Part shown: positions 7,697-16,676 of the stretch, one piece after another
Numbering within the stretch: the first letter of the stretch is position 1
Layout of the letters: every line of letters starts with the position of its first letter
NCBI RefSeq assembly: GCF_027563345.1
Contig: NZ_JAMKBK010000008.1
Strand: one strand, 5' to 3'
DNA from: Psychrobacillus psychrodurans
Lineage (GTDB): Bacteria > Bacillota > Bacilli > Bacillales_A > Planococcaceae
Length of the DNA stretch: 64,000 nucleotides
Notes under the pieces: generated by a model
Told to the model about the DNA's origin: nothing
Database searches by the model: none
The model's input: only the letters and a program-made list of their open reading frames with translations
Position numbers and translations under genes: made by a program

Positions 7697-8155
7697 TCAG
7701 CGAAATAAAACAACTTGCACATCTACCTTTAATACAAGCAAATACGAATACAGTTGCATACGATGATGAACTAAGTGATTCATAATTTGCAGAAACCACT
7801 CTCCTGTACGATATTCACTCCCCCAATAGGTTGTAAAACCCTTTGAGAGTGCCTCTTCGGTATGTTTTTCTATGTGCTTCATAACCTCCTGGATACCTGC
7901 CAGAAATTGTTCTTTTGCATCTTGTAAATTGACTGGTTTACTTTCTTCATAATACAGCCGCATTTCATCTAAGTTATATCCTTTGCAAATAAGTAAATCT
8001 GCCTGTGGAATTTGCGCAAGGTGCACACAAACCTCCCAAACAGTCATTTTATTTTCAATAGGACGTTTAGAAAGTAACTTTTCGTCTATATAATCAAATA
8101 ACTGTGTTATTGTACCTGAGATATAATTTAATTGGCTTATCATAGAGTGAATCAT
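7697..8155 (-). CDS. DinB-family protein, second copy
   Basis: A 152-residue DinB-like four-helix bundle, clearly distinct in sequence from the one at 3204-3704. The metal triad is H45 (CVHLAQI) with H126 and H130 (NHLVHHRMQ). It is probably metal-dependent; its substrate is unknown. It could start at the first Met or at Met5; both fit the weak upstream site. It lies 39 bp upstream of the yteA-like gene on the same strand, so co-transcription is possible. It diverges from the HD phosphohydrolase gene. Confidence 0.8.
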   Translation of the reverse strand: MIHSMISQLNYISGTITQLFDYIDEKLLSKRPIENKMTVWEVCVHLAQIPQADLLICKGYNLDEMRLYYEESKPVNLQDAKEQFLAGIQEVMKHIEKHTEEALSKGFTTYWGSEYRTGEWFLQIMNHLVHHRMQLYSYLLVLKVDVQVVLFR

Positions 8156-8239
8156 TTTATCTCACCTTCAATTCAGAGTGTTTTAGTATGGTATTTTTTT
8201 GTTTTTCCAGTATGATTAATAATAAGGGAGTGTTTGTTA

Positions 8240-8866
8240 ATGGGTATACACAAATTTTTTATGAGTATGAATGATTTAGAAAGAATTATCCGATGTCCTG
8301 GACGCTTTAAATTTGAAGAACATAATGTGGCTGCACATTCATGGAAAGTTTCTCAATACGCTATGTTTTTTGCGACTCTTGAAGAGAATAATGGAGCAAC
8401 AATTAATTGGAAATCACTTTACGAAAAAACGATTAACCATGACTTTGCAGAAATTTTTATCGGCGACATTAAAACACCAGTTAAGCACGCATCTCCTGAG
8501 CTAAAACAAATGCTAACACATGTGGAAGAAAAAATGATGGAAAAGTTTATATTGGATGAGATACCAAAAGAATTTCAGCCCGTATTTTTTGACCGTATGA
8601 AAGAAGGAAAAGATGATACTATTGAAGGCCGTTTACTTGAGTTAGCCGACAAGCTAGACCAAGTATATGAAGCTTTTGCTGAATTACAACGTGGAAATAC
8701 GGATGTTGAATTTGTAAACATGTATGAAACGGCTTTAAGAAAAATTCTTCATATCCCGTTAGAAACTAGTATAAACTATTTTAAAGAAGTTATTATGCAG
8801 GAAATTATGAAGGAGCAATCGGTCATTGATGTGAAATCTATTACCGTACAATTACTAGTAGAATAA
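8240..8866 (+). CDS. HD-domain phosphohydrolase, YfbR-like 5'-nucleotidase
   Basis: 208 residues. HD-superfamily metal ligands: H33 (AAHSW), H67-D68 (NHDF) and D137 (LADKLDQ), the pattern of YfbR/YGK1-type 5'-deoxynucleotidases that dephosphorylate dNMPs. This is family knowledge; substrate specificity is inferred. ATG 8240 is preferred over the in-frame TTG at 8234, since GGGAG at 8226-8230 is 9 bp from the ATG and only 3 bp from the TTG. It is monocistronic, with the GntR gene 90 bp downstream having its own promoter-like sequence. Confidence 0.8.
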   Translation: MGIHKFFMSMNDLERIIRCPGRFKFEEHNVAAHSWKVSQYAMFFATLEENNGATINWKSLYEKTINHDFAEIFIGDIKTPVKHASPELKQMLTHVEEKMMEKFILDEIPKEFQPVFFDRMKEGKDDTIEGRLLELADKLDQVYEAFAELQRGNTDVEFVNMYETALRKILHIPLETSINYFKEVIMQEIMKEQSVIDVKSITVQLLVE

Positions 8867-8891
8867 TTATTTTCCATTTTTATGCGATATA

Positions 8892-8912
8892 TTGTATAAT
8901 TTATTGTATAAT
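8892..8912 (+). promoter_or_regulatory. Tandem TTGTATAAT elements before the GntR gene
   Basis: TTGTATAAT occurs at 8892-8900 and 8904-8912, giving two overlapping consensus -10 hexamers (TATAAT) 12 bp apart. No clear -35 is visible. They may serve as alternative start points or as a direct-repeat operator for the regulator that follows. Confidence 0.4.
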
Positions 8913-8955
8913 ATTTTGGAATTATTAAGATAATTCAAAGGGGGGAAATCGTTTC

Positions 8956-9600
8956 ATGCCTATTCCAGTTAATCACACTAAGCCTGTCCGTACAACAGCT
9001 AAGTTGCACGCTTTTAACCAGTTACAACAATGGATTATTGATGGTACTTTACAGCCAGATGAAAAATTAAACGATATTGAACTTGCACAAGCATTAGGGG
9101 TGAGCAGAACGCCTATTCGAGAATCCTTACAACTTTTGGAATCTCAAGGCTTTGTAACGATGCAACCAGGGAGAGCAACTCAAGTCACAACTGTAGAAAA
9201 AGAAGATATTAATAATCTCCTACCACCATTATCAGTATTACAGGCACTTGCAGCAGAACTTGCAAGTCCTAATATGAATGAAGAGATTCTAAGTCTATTA
9301 GAAGAAAAGAATAGAGAATTCGCTGAGGCTTTACAAGAAAAACAATTTACTACTGCTCTAAGAGTAGATGAAGAATTTCATCAGCTCATTGTAGACACCG
9401 CCAATAACCCATACATACATTCCATGGTAGAAATGCTTCAAGCTCATGTACGTAGATTGTTTTATTATGAAAAAATTATCTTACGAGAATATTCTGTTGA
9501 GCAACACGGGAACCTAATTCGTGCATTCCGCGAAAATAACACCAAGGAACTAGCAGAAGTAATGCGTGCAAATTGGATCTATACAATCGAAGAATTTTAA
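8956..9600 (+). CDS. GntR/FadR-family transcriptional regulator
   Basis: A 214-residue regulator with an N-terminal winged helix-turn-helix (residues ~15-75, including ELAQALGVSRTPIRESLQLLESQGFV) and a C-terminal all-helical FCD ligand domain (~80-214) with D/H residues typical of metal-assisted carboxylate binding (DEEFHQLIV). The FadR subgroup typically controls catabolism of organic acids. No catabolic gene is adjacent, so the target is unknown. The start ATG 8956 has GGGGGGAAATCG upstream. A hairpin terminator follows. Confidence 0.88.
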   Translation: MPIPVNHTKPVRTTAKLHAFNQLQQWIIDGTLQPDEKLNDIELAQALGVSRTPIRESLQLLESQGFVTMQPGRATQVTTVEKEDINNLLPPLSVLQALAAELASPNMNEEILSLLEEKNREFAEALQEKQFTTALRVDEEFHQLIVDTANNPYIHSMVEMLQAHVRRLFYYEKIILREYSVEQHGNLIRAFRENNTKELAEVMRANWIYTIEEF

Positions 9601-9666
9601 TAGGAAAGTAGTTTGAGAAGATAGGGTGAGAAGTGACCAACTCTCCATTTCATCGAAAACAAATAT

Positions 9667-9714
9667 GGTGGTCTGGAAAGGAGTGATATTCACAACCTTC
9701 CTGACCACCTTTTT
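9667..9714 (+). terminator. Rho-independent terminator after the GntR gene
   Basis: GGTGGTC-TGGAAAGG (9667-9681) pairs with CCTTCC-TGACCACC (9696-9709), then five T. Confidence 0.75.
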
Positions 9715-9833
9715 AAGGCATATTAAGAGATTAATAGATTTATCGTGAAGTTATATCAAACCTTGACACTTTAGTTGAATATGAATTATTACCAATGATA
9801 AATTCAACAATTAAATTGTCCGGCTATTAGGGT

Positions 9834-10079
9834 GTGTCCATTTTGAAATTCATTGAATTTGGATTAGGCAACACATGGTTAATTAGAACTGAAACAGAAT
9901 CTGAAGATGGCACGGAATATGAAGAGAAAGGAATAAAAGGACCAATAAACTTTTATTCAATGTATTTCAGAGTTTGGATAGGTAAGACAGTTGTCATAGC
10001 AGATTTAAAAGAAGGTTTTAAAAGACAAAAGAAAAGCCGTACCGATTTTAAATTTATTTTTGGAATAGTTAGTAATTAA
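9834..10079 (+). CDS. DUF3977 small protein
   Basis: An 81-residue soluble protein matching the DUF3977 pattern as I recall it: KFIEFGLGNTWLIRTETE, then EDGTEYEEKGIKGP, FYSMYFRVWIGKTV and a basic FKRQKKSR stretch near the end. The function is unknown. The start is uncertain: GTG 9834 is the first in-frame codon and TTG 9843 would put the family's usual N-terminus first; the ribosome site is weak for both. It stands alone. Confidence 0.65.
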   Translation: MSILKFIEFGLGNTWLIRTETESEDGTEYEEKGIKGPINFYSMYFRVWIGKTVVIADLKEGFKRQKKSRTDFKFIFGIVSN

Positions 10080-10302
10080 ACTATATCACCAATAAAGGGT
10101 GTTAATTATAGATTATGGAGTAGCTTTTCATATCGTACTAACCGGTATATTTTGAGGAATATTAAAAGCATGAGCTAGAATGTAAATAACACCAACACCT
10201 TACTTGTTGATAATACTAGGAAACATGTGATAAAGTACATTAATTTGCGTAGTTGGCGATGAATCGGCCGACATCTCAAATTATAGATGAGGAGATGTTT
10301 CA

Positions 10303-11052
10303 ATGGAGTTTAAGGGATCTAGTGTTTACGATCAAACTGACTTTTTTAAAAATTATATGACTAGAAGAAACAGAAATGATAGTCCAAATAACGCCATTGA
10401 AGGACCTATCATCTATGAATTAATCGGGAGCTTTCAAGGTAGTAGCGTCTTAGATTTAGGGTGTGGTGATGCATCGTTTGGAAAAGAACTCTTGCATTTA
10501 GGAGCAAAAAGCTACACAGGAGTAGAGGGTTCGAAGCAAATGGTTGAAGCTGCACACTTAAACTTGCTTGAACAAAATGGGACAATACACCTTGAAACAA
10601 TGGAATCTTATGATTATCCATTAGAGGCATTCGATATTGTTACATCTCGATTTGCCATCCATTATGTTTCAGACATTTATAATCTCTTTGAAAATATTCA
10701 TAAAACACTTAAAGAAAACGGAAAGCTTACTTTTAGTATCCAACATCCACTGACAACCTCGTCATTTGCTAGTAAGAAAACTGGAGATAAACGTGGTAAT
10801 TGGATTGTCGATGACTATTTCCATGAGGGAGAAAGAAAAGAGCCCTGGATAGACCAAATAGTGGTGAAGTATCATCGAACAATCGAACATTATTTTACAG
10901 CACTAAAACAAGCTGGATTTACAGTTCTAGAGTTACGTGAAGGCACACCAAAGCGGGAACATTTTAGTAGAGAAGATGAATTTGTTAGAAGACAACGAAT
11001 TCCAATTGTACTAGCTTTTTCTTGTGTTAAGTTAACAAAATCCTATTTCTAA
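10303..11052 (+). CDS. Class I SAM-dependent methyltransferase
   Basis: A 249-residue Rossmann-fold methyltransferase. Motif I is VLDLGCGDASFG (residues ~49-60) for the AdoMet glycine loop, the acidic loop after beta 2 is GVEGSKQM, and motif post-I/II is FDIVTSRFAIHYV (~109-121). The substrate is unknown; the C-terminal half carries SIQHPLTTS and REGTPKRE, similar to small-molecule methyltransferases of the Methyltransf_11/25 group. The start ATG has GAGGAGATGTTTCA upstream. A strong terminator follows at 11198. Confidence 0.8.
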   Translation: MEFKGSSVYDQTDFFKNYMTRRNRNDSPNNAIEGPIIYELIGSFQGSSVLDLGCGDASFGKELLHLGAKSYTGVEGSKQMVEAAHLNLLEQNGTIHLETMESYDYPLEAFDIVTSRFAIHYVSDIYNLFENIHKTLKENGKLTFSIQHPLTTSSFASKKTGDKRGNWIVDDYFHEGERKEPWIDQIVVKYHRTIEHYFTALKQAGFTVLELREGTPKREHFSREDEFVRRQRIPIVLAFSCVKLTKSYF

Positions 11053-11197
11053 ATGTATAACTAACATGGACTTTACTTGATAAAGAAACTTTTAAAAAAA
11101 TTGGTAGTTACCGATGAAAATAGAAACCTGAATTGTGTAGTTGGTAAACGGAGAGGATTCTGCGACAAGCAGATAAACTCCATAATATTAGTAAGAA

Positions 11198-11236
11198 ATA
11201 GAGGCTGATCGTGATATGTCACGATCAGCCTCTATA
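11198..11236 (+). terminator. Strong Rho-independent terminator
   Basis: Perfect 17-bp arms centred on TATG (core AGAGGCTGATCGTGA and its complement). A-rich sequence follows on the plus strand, so the T-run is weak. It lies 150 bp after the methyltransferase stop and 100 bp beyond the BrnQ stop, so it may serve both strands. Confidence 0.6.
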
Positions 11237-11334
11237 AAAAACAAAAGATTATAATATAGCATCATGCTTGTCCAAAGCACACCTCAAATGTTAAGAACTG
11301 TTTTACTTAAAAGTTGCACTTGGATTTCCTACCC

Positions 11335-12690
11335 TCAAGCTGATTTGATTTCCTTTTTTAAAAATCTCGAAATGATGCCTGTTACAAGAGTTACTATAAC
11401 AAATGGTATTAACCATCCCAAACCTACACTATAAAAAGGTAGTACATTCTCGTAAAAACTTACGATAGGTTGTAGCCACCCATAATATTCGATATTTAAT
11501 GACCCACAAAGAGCTTTAAAGCCATCTACTAAGCTTATTAAGAAGGTTACAAACATCACACTAACATATACTAATCTTGCATGATTGAATAATGGTGATA
11601 AAAAGGTTAAGAATATCAATACTATCGCTAAAGGATATAGCAACATTAATACTGGAATGGAATACGTAATAATATTAGATAATCCAAAGTTCGCAATAAT
11701 ACAAGTGAAAACACTAAAGAAAATAACAAATGCTTTATAACTAATCTTTGGCATTAATGTGTGGAAATACTCACCACAAGCAGTAGTTAAGCCAATGCTC
11801 GTTGTCAAACAAGCTAAGAAAATGATAACTGATAAAAGTATAGCTCCAAATGACCCGAAGTAATGCTCTGAAGCAGCACTTAATACTGGTCCACCATTTT
11901 CAAATAATCCATATATATTCACACTAGTAGCCCCTAGGTAGGCGATCCCAGCATAAATTAAACCTAAGAACAAAATTGCTATCCCGCCAGATTTAGCTGT
12001 GGCAACTAAAATCCCCTTAGTAGAAGTTACACCCATAGATCGGATAGCTTGAATCACGATAATCCCAAATACTAAGGAAGCCAATGCATCCATCGTATTA
12101 TAACCTTCCGTAAATCCAGTCATAAAGGCGTTTCCTACATAGCTTCCTTGTGGCTCTTGAAAGTCTCCCATCGGACTAATAATAACAAACAGTAATAAGA
12201 ATAATAATCCTATTATAATTCCAGGAGAAAGATATTTTCCAACATTGTCTACAATTTTAGATGGATTCAAAGAAAGCAATAACGTGATTCCAAAGAAAAT
12301 AATCGTAAATATTAACAAACCAAGTTGAGCATTATTTTGATCCATAAATGGAAGAATTCCAATTTCAAATGAAACTGCCCCTGTTCTTGGCAAAGCAAAA
12401 AATGGTCCTATTGTTAAGTAAAGGAGCGAAGTGAAGATAACTGCAAAAATAGGATGTACTCTGCTAGAAAGGTCCTGTAAATTTTTACTTCCCGAGAATC
12501 CCATCGCTAAAGTACCTAAAAACGGCAAGCCAATTCCTGTCAGTAAAAACCCAATGGTGGCTATCCAAACTTGTGTCCCTGCATTTTGCCCTAAACTTGC
12601 TGGAAATATTAAATTCCCCGCACCAAAAAATAATGCAAATAGCATAACTCCAATCACTAAATGATTAGAAAATGATAATTTATTTTTCAT
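11335..12690 (-). CDS. brnQ: Branched-chain amino acid transporter BrnQ
   Basis: A 451-residue, 12-helix sodium- or proton-coupled importer of leucine, isoleucine and valine (LIVCS family). The N-terminus HLVIGVMLFALFFGAGN with FPASLGQNAG, then FLLTGIGLPFLG, is the family signature. It starts at ATG 12690 with GGAGGAACTACAAG upstream. Monocistronic. Upstream, 12691-13301 holds no T-box or clear CodY box that I can see, so control is open. Confidence 0.93.
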   Translation of the reverse strand: MKNKLSFSNHLVIGVMLFALFFGAGNLIFPASLGQNAGTQVWIATIGFLLTGIGLPFLGTLAMGFSGSKNLQDLSSRVHPIFAVIFTSLLYLTIGPFFALPRTGAVSFEIGILPFMDQNNAQLGLLIFTIIFFGITLLLSLNPSKIVDNVGKYLSPGIIIGLLFLLLFVIISPMGDFQEPQGSYVGNAFMTGFTEGYNTMDALASLVFGIIVIQAIRSMGVTSTKGILVATAKSGGIAILFLGLIYAGIAYLGATSVNIYGLFENGGPVLSAASEHYFGSFGAILLSVIIFLACLTTSIGLTTACGEYFHTLMPKISYKAFVIFFSVFTCIIANFGLSNIITYSIPVLMLLYPLAIVLIFLTFLSPLFNHARLVYVSVMFVTFLISLVDGFKALCGSLNIEYYGWLQPIVSFYENVLPFYSVGLGWLIPFVIVTLVTGIISRFLKKEIKSA

Positions 12691-13253
12691 CTTGTAGTTC
12701 CTCCTGTGATATTAGAAATAATCATTTCTTATGTTTTCTCGATGCTTGTTACGAATGCTATACATATGATTTTCTCTAATCACGGCCGTATGCAATATAT
12801 CAATGTTGATAATACTATGGAAATTGGTAGAATGCAATATATTAGACGAAATTAATTGAACATTTATTTTATTTTCACAAATGTATCAATTTTATAAAAG
12901 CACAGCATATAGTAAAATCCGAACAACTTTGTTTTTTCTCTAGAAGAATGATTTCCGCTCAACACAGCATCAATCTTCTTGGAACAAAAGATAATTGGGC
13001 CAAGCCATAACTCAAGGAGTGTCGATTAGCCTTTGTTCCTTAGAGTTCTCCTAAGTACTTATAGCTCATGATGTTCCCATTGGAGTCACCCTCTCCCAAT
13101 TCAATAAACAAAAATCGAATTTAAAAAGGCGAATAATTAGTTGCTAAACAACTTAAACATTCGCCTTTTCCAATAAAAATGGTAATTATGTAATTAACAA
13201 AAATTGATTATATAACAATCTATTATGAAACTCATTTCATTTTAAATATAACA
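12691..13253. other. Gene-free interval upstream of brnQ
   Basis: Contains a decayed copy of the dispersed repeat (12916-13100, minus orientation) and a hairpin at 13124-13172 with arms AAAAGGCGAAT/ATTCGCCTTTT and an inner AAGTTG/CAACT stem. No coding frame is convincing. No T-box specifier or AGGGTGG-type anti-terminator was found. Confidence 0.5.
12916..13100 (-). repeat. Dispersed structured repeat, decayed copy 4
   Basis: Read on the minus strand it keeps GGGTGACTCCAATGGGAAC, CATGAGCT, TTAGGAG, AGAAGATTGATGC, GAGCGGAAATCA and GTTGTTCGGATTTTAC in the same order as copies 1 and 3, with many substitutions between them. The block order is seen directly; homology is inferred. Confidence 0.45.
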
Positions 13254-13295
13254 AAAAGCTATACAATTAGGATAAACTCCAATCATATAGCTTTT
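13254..13295 (-). terminator. Terminator of the mrp operon
   Basis: Arms AAAAGCTATA / TATAGCTTTT, with additional inner pairing, followed on the minus strand by a T-run. It lies 7 bp after the mrpG stop codon. Confidence 0.85.
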
Positions 13296-13301
13296 CATTT
13301 G

Positions 13302-13661
13302 TTATTTCTTCTCTGGAAATAATACTTCCTTTAAAGCATCATCTGAGGAATTTTCGGTAAGCTTCACTTTCGAACGATACGCTGCACGTGTTAGCAAGTG
13401 CCCAGAAACAGGGGCAGTCAAAAACACAAATAATATACCTAGTATAAGACGAACGCTTATAAAATTCTCACTTACCCAAAAGTGTATAAATGCACCAGTT
13501 AGAGACAACAGTACTGCTACTGTTGAGCTTTTTGTAGCCGCATGTGAACGTGTATAGACATCTGGAAGACGAATAATACCGAAGGCACTAATCACACTCA
13601 TGATACTCCCTAAAAAAATGATAATAACCGCTACGTACTCAATTATCTGACTTGTGCTCAA
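13302..13661 (-). CDS. mrpG: Na+/H+ antiporter subunit MrpG
   Basis: 119 residues with three transmembrane helices, the PhaG/MnhG family subunit of the multi-subunit Na+/H+ antiporter. The signature GIIRLPDVYTRSHAATKSST sits between helices 1 and 2. TTG 13661 is chosen because GAGGGGGG lies 6 bp upstream and this gives the usual family length; a frame open from 13697 would add 12 unconserved residues. It overlaps the end of mrpF, as is usual in this operon. Last gene before the terminator. Confidence 0.88.
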   Translation of the reverse strand: MSTSQIIEYVAVIIIFLGSIMSVISAFGIIRLPDVYTRSHAATKSSTVAVLLSLTGAFIHFWVSENFISVRLILGILFVFLTAPVSGHLLTRAAYRSKVKLTENSSDDALKEVLFPEKK

Positions 13662-13923
13662 TGATAGCCCCCCTCTCGATATACTTGGAGATGGCAATCG
13701 TACTTATAAAAGCAAGTATACCTAGTATTAGAATGGCCTCTAAAAATGCCTTTGTCTTCAATACAATGGAAATAATGGCTATCATTGATATGAGATTTAC
13801 ACCTATCATATCTAACGCTACTGCTCTATCGGGCATAGAAGGTCCCTTAATGATTCGAAAAAGAGCTATTGCAATTGAAATAGCAAATAAAGTTAAAGAA
13901 ACCAACAGTATTTTTTCTATCAT
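13639..13923 (-). CDS. mrpF: Na+/H+ antiporter subunit MrpF
   Basis: 94 residues, three transmembrane helices, MnhF/PhaF family. FRIIKGPSMPDRAVALDMIG (residues ~22-41) is the conserved cytoplasmic-loop signature. It overlaps mrpE by one base at 13923 and mrpG by 23 bp, indicating tight translational coupling. Confidence 0.9.
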   Translation of the reverse strand: MIEKILLVSLTLFAISIAIALFRIIKGPSMPDRAVALDMIGVNLISMIAIISIVLKTKAFLEAILILGILAFISTIAISKYIERGAIIEHKSDN

Positions 13924-14405
13924 TATCGAGTCACCTCCATTATTGCTTTTTCAAATTTAGTAATTGATCTTAATACATCCGTTTTAGACTGCTCTATATC
14001 CATTGCATGAATATAAAACATATCTCCCTCTGGATTTACTTCCATAACTACGGAACCAGGGGTCAAAGTTAACAGCATTGCTAACGTGGTAATCTCCCAG
14101 TCTCCTTTAAGTTCTGTTCTATAGGTGAAAATTCCAGGCTTGAGGTCCCAGCGAGGATTTAATATTTGTTTACTTATAAGTATACTCGACTGAGCCAACT
14201 CTGATATGAATATGAAAATTAACTTAATAATGGAAAGTAATCTTCTCAAATAAAACTGAGTCCCAAAAAAGCGATGCATTAAGAATATTATGAAGATCCC
14301 TACGATGAAACCACTAAAAAATGTCGTCATCTTAAGTTCATCTTCGTCCTTTAATGTTGTCCACAAAAATGCGATGAATAGGTTTAGTAAAAATTGTGCC
14401 GGCAT
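13923..14405 (-). CDS. mrpE: Na+/H+ antiporter subunit MrpE
   Basis: 160 residues from the chosen start. MnhE/PhaE family, with N-terminal membrane helices and a cytoplasmic domain holding LTLTPGSVVMEV, the family signature. The frame opens at 14426, but ATG 14405 (MPAQFLLN) has GGGAGAGG 8 bp upstream and matches the usual N-terminus. It lies 18 bp after the mrpD stop. It is an assembly subunit of the complex rather than a proton channel. Confidence 0.88.
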   Translation of the reverse strand: MPAQFLLNLFIAFLWTTLKDEDELKMTTFFSGFIVGIFIIFLMHRFFGTQFYLRRLLSIIKLIFIFISELAQSSILISKQILNPRWDLKPGIFTYRTELKGDWEITTLAMLLTLTPGSVVMEVNPEGDMFYIHAMDIEQSKTDVLRSITKFEKAIMEVTR

Positions 14406-14422
14406 ACTTCTCACCTCTCCCT

Positions 14423-15907
14423 TCACTTATTTCCACCCATTACTGCATCAATATACACGGAAGGATTAGATAGAGTATGAGCTGCGTCCGTGACATAACT
14501 GGAGATAACCTCTGCTCCTAGACCTAAAGAAATCGTTGCAATTCCCAACAAAACAATGGGAATAATCATTCCCATTTCCATCGGTTTTTCATCTTCTAGA
14601 CTTATAATAGTTTCCCCAAATATAGTATTTAAGAAAATTCGAAGAAGCGAATACAGCACAACAATGCTGGAGATAAAGGCCAGCGCTAATAGTATGTAAG
14701 ATCCTGATTCAATAGAACCTTGTCCAACTAGTATTTTCCCTACAAATCCGCTCAATGGTGGAATACCTGCCAATGAACAAGTAACAAGGAAGAACATCCA
14801 CCCAAATACAGGATAATTTCGTATTAGCCCACTCATTTCATCTATCTTTGATTTCCCAGTTAAGTAAATCATCGTACCAGCTAGTAAAAATAACATTGCT
14901 TTTGCAATCATGTCATGAATTACGTAGTATATAGATCCAGCAATTGAAGTTTCAGTTCCCACCGCAAGACCAATCATTATAAACCCAACAGCAATTACCA
15001 CATTGTAAGAAACAATTAACCGGACATCCTTAAAAGCAATTGCCCCGATACATCCGACAATTAGTGTTATTCCTGCCATTATCCCTATTACCGTGTGTGA
15101 TATTAATGGCTCGTGATAGAATATGAGTGTAAATGTACGGAAAAGAGCATATATTCCAACCTTTGTAAGTAACGCTCCAAACAATGCGGCAACCGCAGTT
15201 GGTGGCACTGAATAAGATCCCGGTAGCCAAAAGAATAGCAACAACCCAGCTTTTAAACTAAATACGACTAAAAACAAAATACTTATCGTAGTAAGTAGCG
15301 GTCCTTGTCCTGATTCCGCTACTCTTTCTGAAATATGAGCCATGTTTAAAGTACCTACAGTACCATATAAATAGGCAAGGGCTACTAAGAAGAACCATGA
15401 AGCAAGCACATTTATCACTACATATTTAATCGATTCCCTCAACTGCGGCTTAGTCCCCCCTAATGTAATTAATACATATGAGGCCAATAACATTACTTCG
15501 AAACAGACAAACAGGTTAAATAGATCCCCTGTTAAAAACGACCCATTAACTCCTGCAACTAAAAACAACACAAATGGGTAGAAGTACATTTTCTCATGTT
15601 TATCTCCTATTGAAGAAAAAGCATGGATTAGACAGATTCCGGTAACTACACTTGCCGTAAGCACGAGTAACATCGCAAAGGAATCCGCCACAAACAGAAT
15701 TCCAAATGGTGGTTCCCATCCTGCAAAATCTAATCGTATAATTCCATCTGTCTGAACTCTATTTAAGATAAATAAACTTATACCCGCAATACCAATCATC
15801 GTTAATAAACTAATTACTCGTTGCCATTTCACATATGGACGTAAAAATACCAGTATAATCCCAACTATAATTGGAATGATCAACGGTAAAACAATTAAAT
15901 TATTCAT
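14423..15907 (-). CDS. mrpD: Na+/H+ antiporter subunit MrpD
   Basis: 494 residues, about 14 membrane helices, homologous to the NuoL/M/N proton-pumping subunits of complex I. The TM5 glutamate (FEVMLLASYVLITLGG) and the conserved lysine/histidine helices (LKAGLLLFFWLPG; YYVIHDMIAKAMLFLLAG) of the proton path are present. It overlaps mrpC by 8 bp. Known role: one of the two ion-translocating core subunits of Mrp. Confidence 0.93.
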   Translation of the reverse strand: MNNLIVLPLIIPIIVGIILVFLRPYVKWQRVISLLTMIGIAGISLFILNRVQTDGIIRLDFAGWEPPFGILFVADSFAMLLVLTASVVTGICLIHAFSSIGDKHEKMYFYPFVLFLVAGVNGSFLTGDLFNLFVCFEVMLLASYVLITLGGTKPQLRESIKYVVINVLASWFFLVALAYLYGTVGTLNMAHISERVAESGQGPLLTTISILFLVVFSLKAGLLLFFWLPGSYSVPPTAVAALFGALLTKVGIYALFRTFTLIFYHEPLISHTVIGIMAGITLIVGCIGAIAFKDVRLIVSYNVVIAVGFIMIGLAVGTETSIAGSIYYVIHDMIAKAMLFLLAGTMIYLTGKSKIDEMSGLIRNYPVFGWMFFLVTCSLAGIPPLSGFVGKILVGQGSIESGSYILLALAFISSIVVLYSLLRIFLNTIFGETIISLEDEKPMEMGMIIPIVLLGIATISLGLGAEVISSYVTDAAHTLSNPSVYIDAVMGGNK

Positions 15908-16238
15908 CTTTTGCCCCTCTCAATTTATCGAGATCATCCGTACCAACATCCTGATAAGTACGATAGGCTAACACAAGTATGAAAGCTGTTACAGCAAAAC
16001 TAATCACGATAGCAGTTAATATTAGTGCTTGTGGTAAAGCATCTGCATAAGGCGCATCTGCTTCCTTTAACAAGGGAACATTGCCTTGCTTTAAGTCCCC
16101 CATCGTTAATATGAGCAAATGGACGGCATGTGAAAACACAGCAGTACCTAAAATTATTCGAATTATATTTCTGGAGAGGATTAGATACGTGGCAACAGCA
16201 ACTAAAATACCTATTAACATAATGATTAATGTTTCCAT
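15900..16238 (-). CDS. mrpC: Na+/H+ antiporter subunit MrpC
   Basis: 112 residues, three helices, NuoK-like. The family pattern LSRNIIRIILGTAVFSHAVHLLIL and the DALPQALILTAIVISFAVTAF helix with its acidic residue are present. It starts 3 bp after the mrpB stop. Confidence 0.92.
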   Translation of the reverse strand: METLIIMLIGILVAVATYLILSRNIIRIILGTAVFSHAVHLLILTMGDLKQGNVPLLKEADAPYADALPQALILTAIVISFAVTAFILVLAYRTYQDVGTDDLDKLRGAKDE

Positions 16239-16241
16239 TGT

Positions 16242-16676
16242 TTATCCACCATCCTCACTAATGCTTAAAATAATTGTTACTAGTACACCTACAACTGTCA
16301 AGGCTACACCTGCTTCAAAAATAGTCACCGTTGTCAGTTCTGTTTTTCCAAAAATCGGCAAATCAAAATAGGCAAAGGTTTGAGACATAAATGGAACTCC
16401 GAATACTATTGACCCAAAACCTGTGGATGTAGCTAATAACACACCAATCGCTGCAACATATTTAAAATCTAAAGGAAGACTCTTTTTTACCGTTTCAATA
16501 TCCGTGGACAAATATAGCAATACAATTGCACTTGCTAGAACTAATCCACCTATAAATCCTCCACCGGGTGTATTATGACCCGAAAGAAATAAATACACAC
16601 CGAATGTCAAAATTATAAATACAACAATCCTACTAATTGTCCGGAGTATGACATCATTAATCTTCAATGTTTTCAT
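16242..16676 (-). CDS. mrpB: Na+/H+ antiporter subunit MrpB
   Basis: 144 residues, four helices, MnhB family. The central signature GHNTPGGGFIGGLVLASA (residues ~33-50) is diagnostic. It overlaps the end of mrpA by 20 bp, as in other mrp operons. Confidence 0.93.
   Translation of the reverse strand: MKTLKINDVILRTISRIVVFIILTFGVYLFLSGHNTPGGGFIGGLVLASAIVLLYLSTDIETVKKSLPLDFKYVAAIGVLLATSTGFGSIVFGVPFMSQTFAYFDLPIFGKTELTTVTIFEAGVALTVVGVLVTIILSISEDGG

Noticed and set aside
12691..13301. T-box leader upstream of brnQ
   Set aside because: No conserved T-box bulge or specifier loop is visible; the structured DNA there fits a decayed repeat plus a separate hairpin.
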